Shown piece by piece: positions 47,201 through 58,375 of a DNA stretch of 64,000 nucleotides; positions within the stretch are counted from its first letter, which is position 1; the number at the start of each line of letters is the position of its first letter. Position numbers and translations under genes: made by a program. The notes under the pieces were generated by a model. The model was not told where the DNA came from and searched no databases. It saw only the letters and a program-made list of their open reading frames with translations. Source of the DNA: Manduca sexta (taxonomy: Eukaryota > Arthropoda > Insecta > Lepidoptera > Sphingidae); contig NC_051138.1 of assembly GCF_014839805.1 (NCBI RefSeq), forward strand, positions 6,632,983 through 6,696,982, in the 5' to 3' direction.

Positions 47201-50200
47201 CCAAATATAAAAATGATACATGTCATAGTGACTATCGTAAAAGCAGTTATGATTAGATACCCATGCATTGACAATACAGGTCATTGTTCTACTGTATTAC
47301 GTATGTGCTAAAATCATATTCGTCATGAACACTACGAGGTAAGCACCCTAATTCTAGTATAGACATGATATCTCATGTCATAAATACACTTAAAAAAAAT
47401 AAAACCAAGTGCAAGTTTGCAAGTGCATTCAACATTTAACTAGTATGTTTCATAACTTAAAAATTGCAAAAATATCAAGACAGTTGTATATTATTAATAA
47501 ACTAGCTTTTGCCCGCGGCTCCGCCCGCGTTATAAAGTTTTTCGGGCTAAAGTTTTCCGTTATAAAAGTCACGCTATATATTTTCCCGGGAGCCTATGTT
47601 CTTCCCAGGGTCTCACTGTCTCCATACCAAATTTTATCCTAATACGTTGGGTAGTTTTTGAGTTTAACACGTTCGGGCAGACAGATGCAGCGGGGGACTT
47701 TTGTTTTATGATATATTTTTGTAGAACTTTTAAGAGGAACAATCCCGTCATACATTATTGTTGCATAACTTTAACCGTTTACGCAGCGCGCGCAACAGAA
47801 GCTCTCAAAACTAATAAATTGTCCCCGTTTTTGCATCATGTTTCATTACTGCTCCGCTCCTATTAGTCATAGCGTGACGATATGTAACCTATAGCACTCC
47901 AGGAACAAAGGGCTATCCAACACAAAAATATTTTTTCAGTTCGAACCGGTAGTTCCTGAGATTAGCGATTACTGCTCCGCTCCTATTGGGCATAGCGTGA
48001 TGATATATATAGCCTATAGCATTCCAGGAACAAAGGGCTATCCAACACAAAAAGAATTATTCAGTTCAAACTCCTAGTTTCTGAGATTAGCCATTACTAC
48101 TCTGCTCCTATTGGTCATAGCGTGATGATATATAGCCTATATCACTTCACGAATAAAGGGCTATCCAATACAAAATGATTTTTTTAGTTCGAACCGGTAG
48201 TTCCTGAGATTAGCCATTACTGCTCTGCTCCTATTGGGTATAGCGTGATGATATATAGCCTATAGCACTCGACGAACAAAGGGCTATCCAACGCAAAAAT
48301 AATTTTTCAGTTCGGACCGGTAGTTCCTGAGATTAGGCATTACTGCTCCGCTCCTATTGGGTATAGCGTGATGATATATAGCCTATAGCACTCCACGAAC
48401 ATAGGGCTATCCAACGCAAAAAGATTTTTTCAGTTTGGACTGGTAGTTCCTGAGATTAGCGCGTTCAAACAAACAAACAAACAAACAAACAAACTCTTCA
48501 GCTTTATATAATAGTATAGAAGTATAGATAAGACATATTTTTAACGACTTCCAAAAAAGAGGAGGTTCTCGATTCGTGTATTTTTATTTTTTATTTGAAC
48601 GTGATTCTGTTTAAAGCTAAGATGTTTTTATTACATAGATACGTTTTCCGAGCTCATTATTAGCAAAACGGAAAGCTAGGTAATTGCCCGACATTCACGT
48701 AGTCAAGCTCCAACCACTGTCGCGGCTAGTCGGCTTACTAACTTTTTGTATTTTTATAAATAAAGTGCCTTCCTGTGTTTTTAGACGATGTAGTACAAAT
48801 TATACTCCAACAGTGAATGAAAAAAACGTTTCATTTCATACTTTATTAATAAGTATACACTACTTAACTTATTTTTAACTAATAAATTCATTTATTCGAC
48901 TGTCAAGGCGACCAGAGACCAACAATCTAGATGGCCACAGCGGTGGACGCTCGGGCCGTATCAATGCGAGCTGCTAGGACTGTAACAGTATTTGACTATA
49001 GTAAATAGTGCGCTGTTTTTATGTGCTATTTTGTTAGTCTATGACGCGTCCATTTGTAAAAGGTCATTGGTTTTAAGTACATTAAAACACTCACCTTCAA
49101 AATATTGATATTTATGCTGGTATATGCTCCGTAGTCAGTTCGCCTTGCAGACCTCATTAAATTCCTTTGGACATCTCTATACTTCGTGATGACGTTCATC
49201 AATTTAACTACCTGAAAAGTAAAAAGAAAGTTTTTGTAAGAAACAAAAGGTTAAAGAATCAGTAATAATTAAGACATAATAAAATACTGAACGTTGCTTA
49301 AACTGTTAAGTACATCACTCTTTATCAAAAATGTATTCTGTACGCCATTCTTAGCATAGTTATGTATTATATTTTTTTATGTACTTAATTCCGTTAAAAA
49401 TTAACAATGTTGATTGAAAGCAAACTTTAAATTAATAACATTTAAATATTCTATACTATCACCTTTACTGCCGCGGTCGCATCTGGCATAGTAAACCCAT
49501 GACCACCCTCACCGTGAACTACAAATTGTATTTCTGAAACATACCATTGAATTTTTAATTAATTTCAGTTAAAATGGACAATGGATATGACTCAGAGTAT
49601 GGTTCGTACAAATGACATTTTAAATGCATAATACAATTTGCATTGTTATGGATTCGTATTCGAATAGTACGTAGAGAAAACAAATTGGTTAAAAGACAGT
49701 AATTACAGCTGCGAATAAACTTTTACAAGTTTATTTCTAAACGTTGTATACTTCGTAATAGTTATTTTGTGTTTTGTCTTGCTACGTTGAATGCCATTTA
49801 TCGTCAGTGGAACTGAGACAAAACATTATGAAAGGCGCAAATAGCGTTTATTAGCAAGGTCTTTAGAATGGATACTAATTGTAAATATATTTCTGATCCA
49901 TGCGGAAACACGAGAGCGCAGAGCGGAGAAAATGCTAATTAAACTGCCAATCTGGACATTAAGAGATTCGTCTATGATTTCAACGTGACGAATGCCATAG
50001 GTGTTGTAAAATGTTTGTTTCAAACAAACGCAAATGTACTCACGCCAGGGTCGTCTGTCTTCATAAGTAGCATAAAGCACGTCCTCAGATGAAGACATTC
50101 CCTCATCTAAGGCAAAACCCACGTTTAGCGCCTGAAATTCTTCCGTGTCTATAAAAAGCTTAATCCCTTCGTAGCCGCCTGTTTCTTCGTCTGTAAGAAA

Positions 50201-53200
50201 AGTTTATATTTGAAATAAATAAAATAACGTCTATTATTCTAATCATTCACATTCAGAGGTCATACTATAGACCGAGCAGTAGGCGTTTTCAGTCTACTCG
50301 GCCTATAGTAAATCTATACTATTATATAAAGCTGAAGAGTTTGTTTGTTTGTTTGTTTGAACGCGCTAATCTTAGGAACTACCAGTCCAAACTGAAAAAT
50401 TCTTTTTGCGTTGGATAGCCCTTTGTTCGTGGAGTGCTATAGGCTATATATCATCACGCTATACCCAATAGGAGCGGAGCAGTAATGGCTAATCTCAGGA
50501 ACTACCGGTCCAAACTGAAAAATTCTTTTTGCGTTGGATAGCCCTTTGTTCGTGGAGTGCTATAGGCTATATATCATCACGCTATACCTAATAGGAGCGG
50601 AGCAGTAATGGCTAATCTCAGGAACTACCGGTCCAAACTGAAAAATTCTTTTTGCGTTGAATAGCCCTTTGTTCGTGGAGTGCTATAGGCTATATATCAT
50701 CACGCTATACCCAATAGGAGCGGAGCAGTAATGGCTAATCTCAGGAAATACCGGTCCAAACTGAAAAATTATTTTTGCGTTGGATAGCCCTTTGTTCGTG
50801 GAGTGCTATAGGCTATATATCATCACGCTATACTTAATAGGAGCGGAGCAGTAATGGCTAATCTCAGGAACTACCGGTCCAAACTGAAAAATTCTTTTTG
50901 CGTTGAATAGCCCTTTGTTCGTGGAGTGCTATAGGCTATATATCATCACGCTATACCCAATAGGAGCGGAGCAGTAATGGCTAATCTCAGGAAATACCGG
51001 TCCAAACTGAAAAAATATTTTTGCGTTGGATAGCCCTTTGTTCGTGGAGTGCTATAGGCTATATATCATCACGCTTTACCCAATAGGAGCGGAGCAGTAA
51101 TGGCTAATCTCAGGAACTACCGGTCCAAACTGAAAAATTCTTTTTGTGTTGAATAGCCCTTTGTTTGTAGAGTGTTCTAAGTTATATATCATCACGCTAT
51201 GACTAATAGGAGCGGAGCAGTAATGGCTAAACTCAGGAACTACCAGTTTGAACTGAAAAAATCGTTTTGAGTTGGATAGCCCTTTATTTGTGGAGTGCTA
51301 TAGGCTGTATATCATCACGCTATGACCAATAGGAGCGGAGCAGTAATGAAACATGTTGCAAAAACGGGGAAAAAATATTCGTTTTGAGAGCTTCCGTTGC
51401 GTGCGCTGCGTAAACAGTTAAAGTTATGCAACAATGATGTATGACGGGATTGTTTCTCTTAAAAAATTCTAAAAAATATATTATAAAACAAAGGCCCCCG
51501 CTGCATCTGTCTGCCTGAACGTGTTACACTCAAAAACTACCCAACCTATTAAGATGAAATTTGGTATGGAGACAGTTTGAGATCCTGGGAAGAACATAGG
51601 CTCCAGGGAAACTACTACTTTTATAACGGAAAACTTTAGCCTGAAAAACTTTATAACGCGGGCGGAGCCGCGGGCAAAAGCTAGTGTAGTATAATAGCCT
51701 ATAGGACGTATATACATACCTATATTAAGCGGTCATAGCCTAGTTGGGTGTGGGACGCACTGCCGAGACAAATGTACGCAGGTTCCAATTCCAAGGGCAC
51801 ACACCTCTGACTTTTCTAAAATGATGTGTGTATTATTTGTGAGTTATCGCTTGCTTTAACGGTGAAGGAAAACATCGTGAGGAAACGTGTATACCTGAGA
51901 AGTTTTCTATAGGAATTTAAAAGGTGTGAGAAGTCTACCGATCTGCACCAGGTGAACGTGGTGGACTAATGCTTAATCCCTCTTAGTAGTAGAGGCCTGT
52001 GCCCAGCAGTGGGACAGTATATAATACAGGGCTGATATTATATGTTTAACTAATAAATTCATTTTATTAGTTAAACATATAATATCAGCCTCAAACGAGC
52101 GAAAACTGTTTTGATCAAAGTTCATATAAATTATAATTATTGTAATAAGTGGCATTATTCAGCGTTAGAAGATACGACATTTATATTTTATGAAATATTT
52201 GTTAAAATAAGACATAAAATAAGACACATTATTGTTTGTTTAGGTCTCCACTGACATCTATTACTATTTTAACAAGTGTTACTATAACACATATATTGAT
52301 TTAAGCATTTATTGCAAAAAATTAACTTTAACATCATTGCACTGTATCTATATTTAATTTATATGTAGATATATGCTAATTATTTTAAAAACAAACTTAA
52401 ACAAGCGAGTTAAAACAAGATTTAAACTAAACAATATTTTACCAGGCATCAAGGTAAGATGTAGTGTTCGCAGTAGAGTTATATTATCTTGTTTGAGCCT
52501 TCTGATGGCTTCCATGTATTGCATGGCCACATCCTTCGTGTCTTGCGCACCACGAGCAAAGATATCCCCATATTCATCCATGACCGCGGCGAACGGCGGA
52601 TGTTCCCATTCCGTCTATAATTTAAAGTAACATCGCGATTATTCTACAATTCCAATAATGTATGCAGATTTCTTGAGTTCTTATCTATTTTCAAGGTCTA
52701 CTGTACCTATAGGTAACTAGTACCTTGACACAGATATTGTGTTTTCATAGTCAATTATATAAAGCAAGCAAAGGTCCACCTTTGCACATTAAAAAATGTG
52801 CCTAAATCCATTTAGGCACATTTTTTAATGTCCAGTCTTATTAGGACAGCAATAAAAAAATAAGTTAACGTAGCGCGTGCAAAAAGTGCACGAGATTTGC
52901 GCAATTGCATTCTAACTACTATAGACTAGACTTTAGACTAGAATAATTCCATACTATTATTATGTTTACTGTACAGAAAAATTAAAACTTTATATTACCA
53001 TAAACCACAAATATTTTTTGGACCAGGAAAAAACAGAGGAATAAAATTGTGTAAAAAAAACGAGCTAAAAACCGTAATGGGCTTTTAAACAATATCCGAA
53101 AAATGTAAGCGGCGTTCTGTAATATATGGTAGTTATAGTAGTAAGTAATATAAAACTACAATAAATAAATAAGAGTAAGTCAGAAAAATGCAGCACTGAA

Positions 53201-54918
53201 ACGAGTATTGATTGATCACATTTTTATTTACCTCATCAGCTTCCACTACATCCATGTGAGAGTTCAACATAATAGTAGGCAAGGAGGGGTCGAGGCCTTC
53301 TACTGTGATAACCACCACTGGCATGCCCTGGGGCTGATTGTACACAGCAATGGGCAGGTTCAATTCTTTCGCTTGACGAGTCCAGAAATCAACAGCTTGG
53401 TCTAAAGAGAAAAAGGTATTCTTATGGGTAGTCATTTTTTTGTACATGTATATTTAGATTTATAATTAACTAGTTACCATAAACTAGTGGGAAAATAAAC
53501 TTATTGTGTTAAAAATACATTGCCACTAGACCATTGTGGAAATTATACAAAATAAAAAATGTAGTACACAAAACAACTCAAAGAGTTAAATAGTCCTGTA
53601 GGTAAACTACTATGCAGAATTGTGTATGCTGTAACTTATATTATAATTGTAATTAAAATATTACCTATGTTTTGATACCTGGTGGATTACGAAACCACGT
53701 ACCTATCGTGTGCGCTAATAAGCTGTCGGTCAGCTTTAGTTAAGATAATAATTTGACGTCTGATAGGAATAAAAAATCATAACAAATGTTTATAGTAAGT
53801 ATAACTTTATTTTACCATTTAGTATTTACTAAAGCGAGGCCACACGCGTACGACGCGGAGGTTACGGAAAAAAAGATAAACAAAATGTTTTTATCTCTTT
53901 CAACTTCCAAGGGATGATACGCATTGTGTTAATAGCCCACGGGCGTTTTATCTTCTTGTATCGCATCTAAAAAGAGGAGTCCGCTGTATACCAGAATTGT
54001 GACAACAAGCATGAGTACATGGTCCAACACACTTAAAGAGTGTCTAGTCTGTGACCTAAAACTGAGTATTCTCAGGTAGTCGTCAGAGATCTCTCGCTGC
54101 CTTAGAGTTCGGCGGTCTCTAGTCCTTTCGTACAGAGGGTCCGCAATGCGGCATCGGTTTTGGTTGGTATGGCGGTATAGTGTGTGTACTAATGTGGTGG
54201 TAGCGACAATGCGTCTTTTTTTGGCGGGAAAAAAGGGAATTAGTTGCATTAAAATGCACTTTCGAATCGACGCAAATATCTACTTAATATAATACAATAT
54301 AAGTTACGATATAATAAAGAAGTAGGTACCTATTAAATAGATCAAATAGGTAAGTACCTACTTTTTGTCACTGTGTGTATTGATTTGTTACTTATCCATT
54401 TTATAAAATTATATGCCAAAGGAGACCTTTGTTACATAGTTTTCAACGTTACTTACCTCCTTTATATCTCTAAGTGGAAGGAACTTCAATTGTATCCTCA
54501 GAAAAAAACAAAATAAAAATATTTAAGACTAAAAAGATACGCGCCTAGATGCATAAAAAAATAACACAAATTATAAGTACGTGATTGAAAGCATTCTCTT
54601 TTGCCTCGCTTTATACTTAATGTTTAGGTTTTAAAAGCGAAGTAGAGTGCAAAATTTTATTTTCTAAAAGTTATATAAGAACATTATACAAAGATTTAGC
54701 GGTGAAGTTACATCACTCGAGACCTATTATCTAGTATTAATATGTAAGTATAAATACTCACGTATATTTTCTTCTTGACTAGTGTCTATTTGCAGATATT
54801 CCCTAAATCGTTGCACAGGGGGATATGACAAAAAATGATCATAACTTTTCTTCAACGGACCACTAAACACTGCAGCAAAGTTCACAAACACAAACAGAAA
54901 CCAACTCAGTGAGGCCAT
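44048..54918 (-). CDS. Aminoacylase-1-like secreted M20 peptidase (ACY-B), 9 exons
   Basis: Tandem paralogue of ACY-A, also 436 residues. Exons: 54762-54918, 53232-53401, 52443-52614, 50044-50190, 49463-49533, 49095-49211, 46734-46829, 46221-46354, 44048-44294; the intron phases match ACY-A exactly, and exons 4, 6, 7 and 8 have equal lengths. Signal peptide at residues 1-20 (MASLSWFLFVFVNFAAVFSG). By family alignment the metal-site and catalytic residues are present: His101 (LNSHMDVVE), Asp134 (ARGAQDTK), Glu168 and Glu169 (DEETGG), Glu196 (ALDEG), His394 (RIHSKNE). The substrate-binding DxR motif of aminoacylase-1 reads SDMLVLR (no Arg), and the PxxTPxLLH approach to the last His is replaced by KVHTESRIH. 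It is likely an active hydrolase with a changed acyl-amino-acid preference; loss of activity is the alternative. A 5'UTR intron is likely (CTTTCCAG 33 nt before the ATG). Confidence 0.92.
44483..45003 (-). mobile_element. Helitron H5, diverged, single internal unit
   Basis: A|CTAGCTTTTGCACGAGGC … TTCAGCTTTATATAATATTATAGA|T. It has only one copy of the internal unit, so it shows the unamplified family structure. In ACY-B intron 8. Confidence 0.88.
45120..45365 (-). mobile_element. Diverged SINE, second family
   Basis: ATGCAACCAGTGCACCCACT … ATATTCGAACCCTAGACCTC, inverted relative to 42900-43172. In ACY-B intron 8. Confidence 0.5.
45635..45779 (+). mobile_element. Helitron-like 3' fragment
   Basis: ATAAAACAAAGTCCCTTTTT to ACGCGGGTGAAGCCGCGAGC AAAAGCTAG|T: a hairpin and CTAG end in plus orientation. 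In ACY-B intron 8. Confidence 0.65.
46221..46354 (-). CDS. ACY-B exon 8
   Basis: 44 codons plus two bases: VQEWLKVTGNTTEVSFIRRE, DDSNLYWTALKGTVNR. Same 134 bp as ACY-A exon 8. Confidence 0.92.
46734..46829 (-). CDS. ACY-B exon 7
   Basis: 32 codons: GGYAENVIPSKMSVVMDMRL ASYANISDIEDL. Keeps the GGxxxNVIP turn. Confidence 0.92.
47502..48528 (-). mobile_element. Non-autonomous Helitron H6, 5 internal units
   Basis: A|CTAGCTTTTGCCCGCGGC … TAATAGTATAGAAGTATAGA|T (small duplication at the TC end, so the end is 48520 or 48528). Five ~122 bp units. In ACY-B intron 6, sense to the gene. Confidence 0.9.
49095..49211 (-). CDS. ACY-B exon 6
   Basis: 39 codons: VVKLMNVITKYRDVQRNLMR to YGAYTSININILK, the lid domain. 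Confidence 0.9.
49463..49533 (-). CDS. ACY-B exon 5
   Basis: IQFVVHGEGGHGFTMPDATA AVK, with the lid-domain His in GGHG. Two codons shorter than in ACY-A. Confidence 0.9.
50044..50190 (-). CDS. ACY-B exon 4: catalytic Glu pair
   Basis: Residues 167-215. DEETGGYEGIKLFIDTEEFQ, NVGFALDEGMSSSEDV, ending RRPW. 147 bp, as in ACY-A. Confidence 0.93.
50313..51684 (+). mobile_element. Non-autonomous Helitron H7, 8 internal units
   Basis: A|TCTATACTATTATATAAAGC … GGAGCCGCGGGCAAAAGCTAG|T. About eight ~122 bp units (50365-51345), the longest array in the window. In ACY-B intron 3, antisense to the gene and opposite to H5 and H6. Confidence 0.92.
51729..52045 (+). mobile_element. tRNA-derived SINE, full length
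   Basis: AGCGGTCATAGCCTAGTTGG, B-box region GCAGGTTCCAATTCC, AACGGTGAAGGAAAACATCG, TAATACAGGGCTGATATTAT. Same family as 15490-15830. In ACY-B intron 3, directly after Helitron H7. Confidence 0.88.
52031..52089. repeat. Perfect 27-bp hairpin at the SINE tail
   Basis: GCTGATATTATATGTTTAAC TAATAAA pairs exactly with 52063-52089 across the loop TTCAT. The left arm begins inside the SINE 3' end. It probably arose by template switching or snap-back during insertion (inference). Confidence 0.85.
52443..52614 (-). CDS. ACY-B exon 3: bridging Asp
   Basis: Residues 110-166. TEWEHPPFAAVMDEYGDIFA, RGAQDTKDVAMQYMEAIRRL. Closer to the human EHWSHDPFEAF segment than ACY-A is. Ends LTLMP, G|GTAAAA. Confidence 0.93.
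52786..52831. repeat. Perfect 22-bp hairpin
   Basis: ACATTAAAAAATGTGCCTAA AT, loop CC, then its exact reverse complement. In ACY-B intron 2, not part of a recognised repeat. Confidence 0.85.
53232..53401 (-). CDS. ACY-B exon 2: first zinc ligand
   Basis: Residues 53-109. QAVDFWTRQAKELNLPIAVY and LNSHMDVVEADE with His101. The usual Pro after DVV is Glu here. Confidence 0.93.
53929..54249 (-). CDS. Possible nested small membrane protein, 106 codons
   Basis: A single open frame in ACY-B intron 1, same strand. MQLIPFFPAKKRRIV, a basic middle (YERTRDRRTLRQREISDDYL), then one membrane span (LDHVLMLVVTILVYSGLLFL) and a short tail. The layout suits a tail-anchored or single-pass protein. The sequence shows no repeat similarity here. 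An AATAAA lies about 120 bp downstream on the same strand (53804-53809 region). No homologue recognised; it could equally be a chance frame or a retained retrocopy. Confidence 0.3.
   Translation of the reverse strand: MQLIPFFPAKKRRIVATTTLVHTLYRHTNQNRCRIADPLYERTRDRRTLRQREISDDYLRILSFRSQTRHSLSVLDHVLMLVVTILVYSGLLFLDAIQEDKTPVGY
54762..54918 (-). CDS. ACY-B exon 1: signal peptide
   Basis: Residues 1-52 plus one base. Leader, then VQRFREYLQIDTSQEENI, parallel to QEYVQINTTS in ACY-A. Donor C|GTGAGT. Confidence 0.9.
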
Positions 54919-56703
54919 TATTTACGAGCACAGACACAAGTAGTAGCCTGGAAAGAATTTGATAATATAAACTTGCTTTAATACAATTGGCGCTTTTATA
55001 CAATACAACAAAGTAGCTCTTGCCTGCAACTACGCCCGGGCAAAAATTGTAATGAATAAGGTTTTAAATGAATACTATGTTACACCTACTTTATAAACAA
55101 CAGCAGACACTGGACAGCGGTCGGGATTAATCACTTAGTTTTTCACAATAGGTGCTAATATACATCTACTTGTTTTTAAAATTTATAACACCACTGAAAA
55201 TAAAAACTACAAATTTCTAGACACGTAAAACTAATTGAGTTGCAAACATGCAGTAAGATTTTATTGGTACAGCTGTTATCATATTAGAATCCAAATCTAT
55301 TATTACATCGTTTGAGAGAACTTAGATATAGAGGGGTAATTAAAATTATCGACATGCATTTATTCCACTCCAGAGCATGATAAGTACTAGTTGTTGTATC
55401 TAATAGTGTAGAAGTTAATAACATATAGAATTATGTTGCCCGTTCCACTCTATATTTTCGTTCTTTAGTTTAGATTTCTAACTTAACGCAAAGGGGGCAA
55501 CCATCCGCGGCCTCAAAATGTCACACTCTAACTATGAGTAAGAAAACTCAGCGCGATTAGCTGCAAGGGCTTTTTTTATTAATATTATTCTTTATGTCAC
55601 CGCCCTGTGAACCAGCTTAGAATCTTACCTAGGTACAGTTTTTTGCTTCAGGCCCGGGCCTTTTGCATGAGGGCCGCCACTAGATACAGACTTTATTATG
55701 ATTAGAACTAAACCCTGTCGATGGAATACAGATTGTGTAGATTTATCAATGGCAAAACAAGCACCTATGTTTAAGGGCGGTGGAAAGTGGAGATCATGCT
55801 GCACCTATTTGTTGAGATATATGCAATTAAAAATTTTCAAATATGTCGAATCGTAAAAACACGTGCCCAACAAAAAATGGACGTAATGAAATTACAATTT
55901 TAATTCAATTTGATTTCTAGAAGTTCGCTTCTATTTTAGATGTTCATGGTCAAACAATTACATGGTTAATATGGCAGTATTTTGAAGCTATATTAAACCC
56001 AAAACTAAAAAGACACTAAAATTCTATTTGAATGTACGGACTTCCCCTCTGCATCTTCAAAGTTCAAGGTCCTATACTTACCAATTAATTTAAAATTGGC
56101 CATTTCAAAACTATTCGGAATTGAACACAAAAATAATAATTTAAATCCATTGTTTAAATCGGACTACGGGGTCAACGAACAAAATTAGTCACGATGAATA
56201 GATAAACCTTGGAATCTATTTAAAAATGGCAATAAACTCATTAAACAAGTACCTACGTATCTTATCAATATACAATTACGTAATGTAAAATACTGAAGCA
56301 ATTAGAATTCGCGTACCTATGTACTTGCTCAAAAAAACGCGATGCGAAGTCGATGTCGTTTAATTTTAATATTTGTGATTGATCGAAAGACCCAAGCCCC
56401 AGTCACGTGTTAGTCTCTCATCCAATCCCAATGAAACGACACGTTCAGAATAGTGTTTTATGTTGGACCAGTCTAGCGACTCAACATTAGTTACCTGCAG
56501 TTTGAATAAATTATCCAAGCGATACACTATTTGCCAAAATTTGGGGGTGCAACTACTCCTGGGAAAAAGATAGGACTGGCGAGTTTTTATTCATTTTATA
56601 TAGAAATTTGTAACTGTTACATTGTAATATACTCTCTCGCTCTGAAATCACAAATTGTTAAAAGGAAAAATATAATATGTAATATATAATATTCAAATTA
56701 GAT
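54919..56703. promoter_or_regulatory. Upstream region of ACY-B
   Basis: Presumed 5'UTR, its intron and the promoter region. A 3' splice site candidate TTCTTTCCAG|GC lies 33 nt before the ATG. No promoter motif stands out. Confidence 0.3.
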
Positions 56704-56752
56704 TGTTATGTTTATAATATGTAATATATAATATTACATATTATAAACATAA
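56704..56752. repeat. Near-perfect AT-rich palindrome, 23-bp arms
   Basis: GTTATGTTTATAATATGTAA TAT and its reverse complement across ATA. The centre motif AATATGTAATATATAATATT also appears just upstream at about 56673-56692. Confidence 0.8.
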
Positions 56753-56756
56753 CTTG

Positions 56757-56822
56757 ACAGACTTGTTATCACAGCAATGCTCCGTCCTTCGATAAATAAC
56801 GTTTATGAATATGGGCGGGAGA
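56757..56822. mobile_element. Half of a PIF/Harbinger MITE
   Basis: CTTGTTATCACAGCAATGCT, CCGTCCTTCGATAAATAACG, TTTATGAATATGGGCGGG: the right half of the 260-bp MITE at 8380 and 60348, diverged. Confidence 0.6.
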
Positions 56823-58074
56823 TTCTAGATGTAAGGCAACATCGTGTCTTCTTAATGAGTAACCTAGTGCAAAGCATGAGGTGATTATGATACATGTTTC
56901 CATTATCTTTTGCATTTGCCGGTAAACGAGCATACGTTTCACCGAGTCTTAACTTTTACACCCGGATGCAATATTTTGCAGATTAAAAATCCCGCTATGT
57001 ACCTACCTCCGAGATAAAACAGATATATAGAAGTAGTTGCGGTACCTATGTACTTTGTGGCTGAAAGTACCTACTGTTAGTATGTAAGCGATTTGAAATT
57101 TTGAATTCGTTCAGTTAGGTACTTATGTGGGTGACCATGCCTCTTTTCCATCAGGCAAACAGTTTTGTTGTCATTTAGTTAAAGGTAAACACTTACGTGT
57201 ATTCTTCTCGAAATACCAATGACTAAACACCGTCACAAATATTCAAATTTTATTTCTTTCCCTATATTTTTGTCTTCGAATATGCGCGTGTGATGCTCTT
57301 GTGAGTATTGATTAATATAGGGTTTAATATATTTTTTATATCCTTAAGTATGCATTATAACGTACATATAACGTTTGTATTATGTTCCGTGTTAACATAA
57401 ATATATTTATAAGGTAAAGGTTAAATAAACTTGTTTGCAATCTAAGGTCGCCGCCCATATCTTACCAAGGTTTTAATGAAATCAGGGGTCACAATTCACG
57501 GTAACCAATTGAAAAAACAATTCTGGTATGAGCACTGCTTTTACTAATCCGCAAAACAAAAATATCATATATTTCATGGAAAATAGACTATGACTATGAG
57601 CATAAACATTACATTACATTCGTTGAGAGTAGGTACTATATCGTATGTGAGGTATGTCGAGGGCCCCGTTTCGATTCGTGTACCAAATATATTAATTACA
57701 AGGTTTTCAAGTTGAAGTATGAAAGGAAAACTGATCACACCTAAAAGTAGTATTCATTCGTAATGATCGATAAGATTGGTTAAACAGGTCATTAACATAA
57801 GGGTATCCACACGTTGGGAACATTTTTAATGTAGTTTATTATGTCATTTATCATAGCATAAAATGCCATTTGTTTGAATAGTTTCCTTAGTACTGTAATG
57901 CTCTTTGGACTAGGTCTATCAACTAAAAGTGCATACTGTAAGCATGAGTATGCAAGCACTATTATGTTCCCAGTATAGTATCCCATAATTTCCCATTATG
58001 GGACTAACTTCTTATACCTCAGAATGACGAGCAGGCGGGGTATGGTCGTGACTCGTATCTCTTACTCGTACTCT
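56823..58074. other. Intergenic, no feature
   Basis: Nothing recognised apart from AT-rich sequence. Confidence 0.3.
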
Positions 58075-58375
58075 TAAGCGTTCGATCGCCACACGGAATT
58101 CACGCCCATGCACGGCGGAACAGTTACCGCGGCCCTAAGCACAAATTACAGTGTGTATACCTCTTGGTTAGCAATAAACAGTGAGGCCTATAAGGGCCCG
58201 CGAACATATCCTGGCCTTCTCTCCGCTCATCCTAAGAGGATTCCTTTTCTTTCTCCTTCCCCAGATATAGAAGTTCCCTTTCAACTTTCCTCCAAGCCCC
58301 CATGCAGTCGCTACGCCAGGGGATTCCAGTATCCTATTCCCAGGTTTCCCGTTACATTGACTGCGGGGTCAAACA
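58075..58375 (+). repeat. Pyrimidine-rich dispersed repeat, copy 2
   Basis: CACGCCCATGCACGGCGGAA, GTTACCGCGGCCCTAAGCAC, CCCCATGCAGTCGCTACGCC. Homologous to 42285-42740. The 109-codon frame in it is not a gene. Confidence 0.6.
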
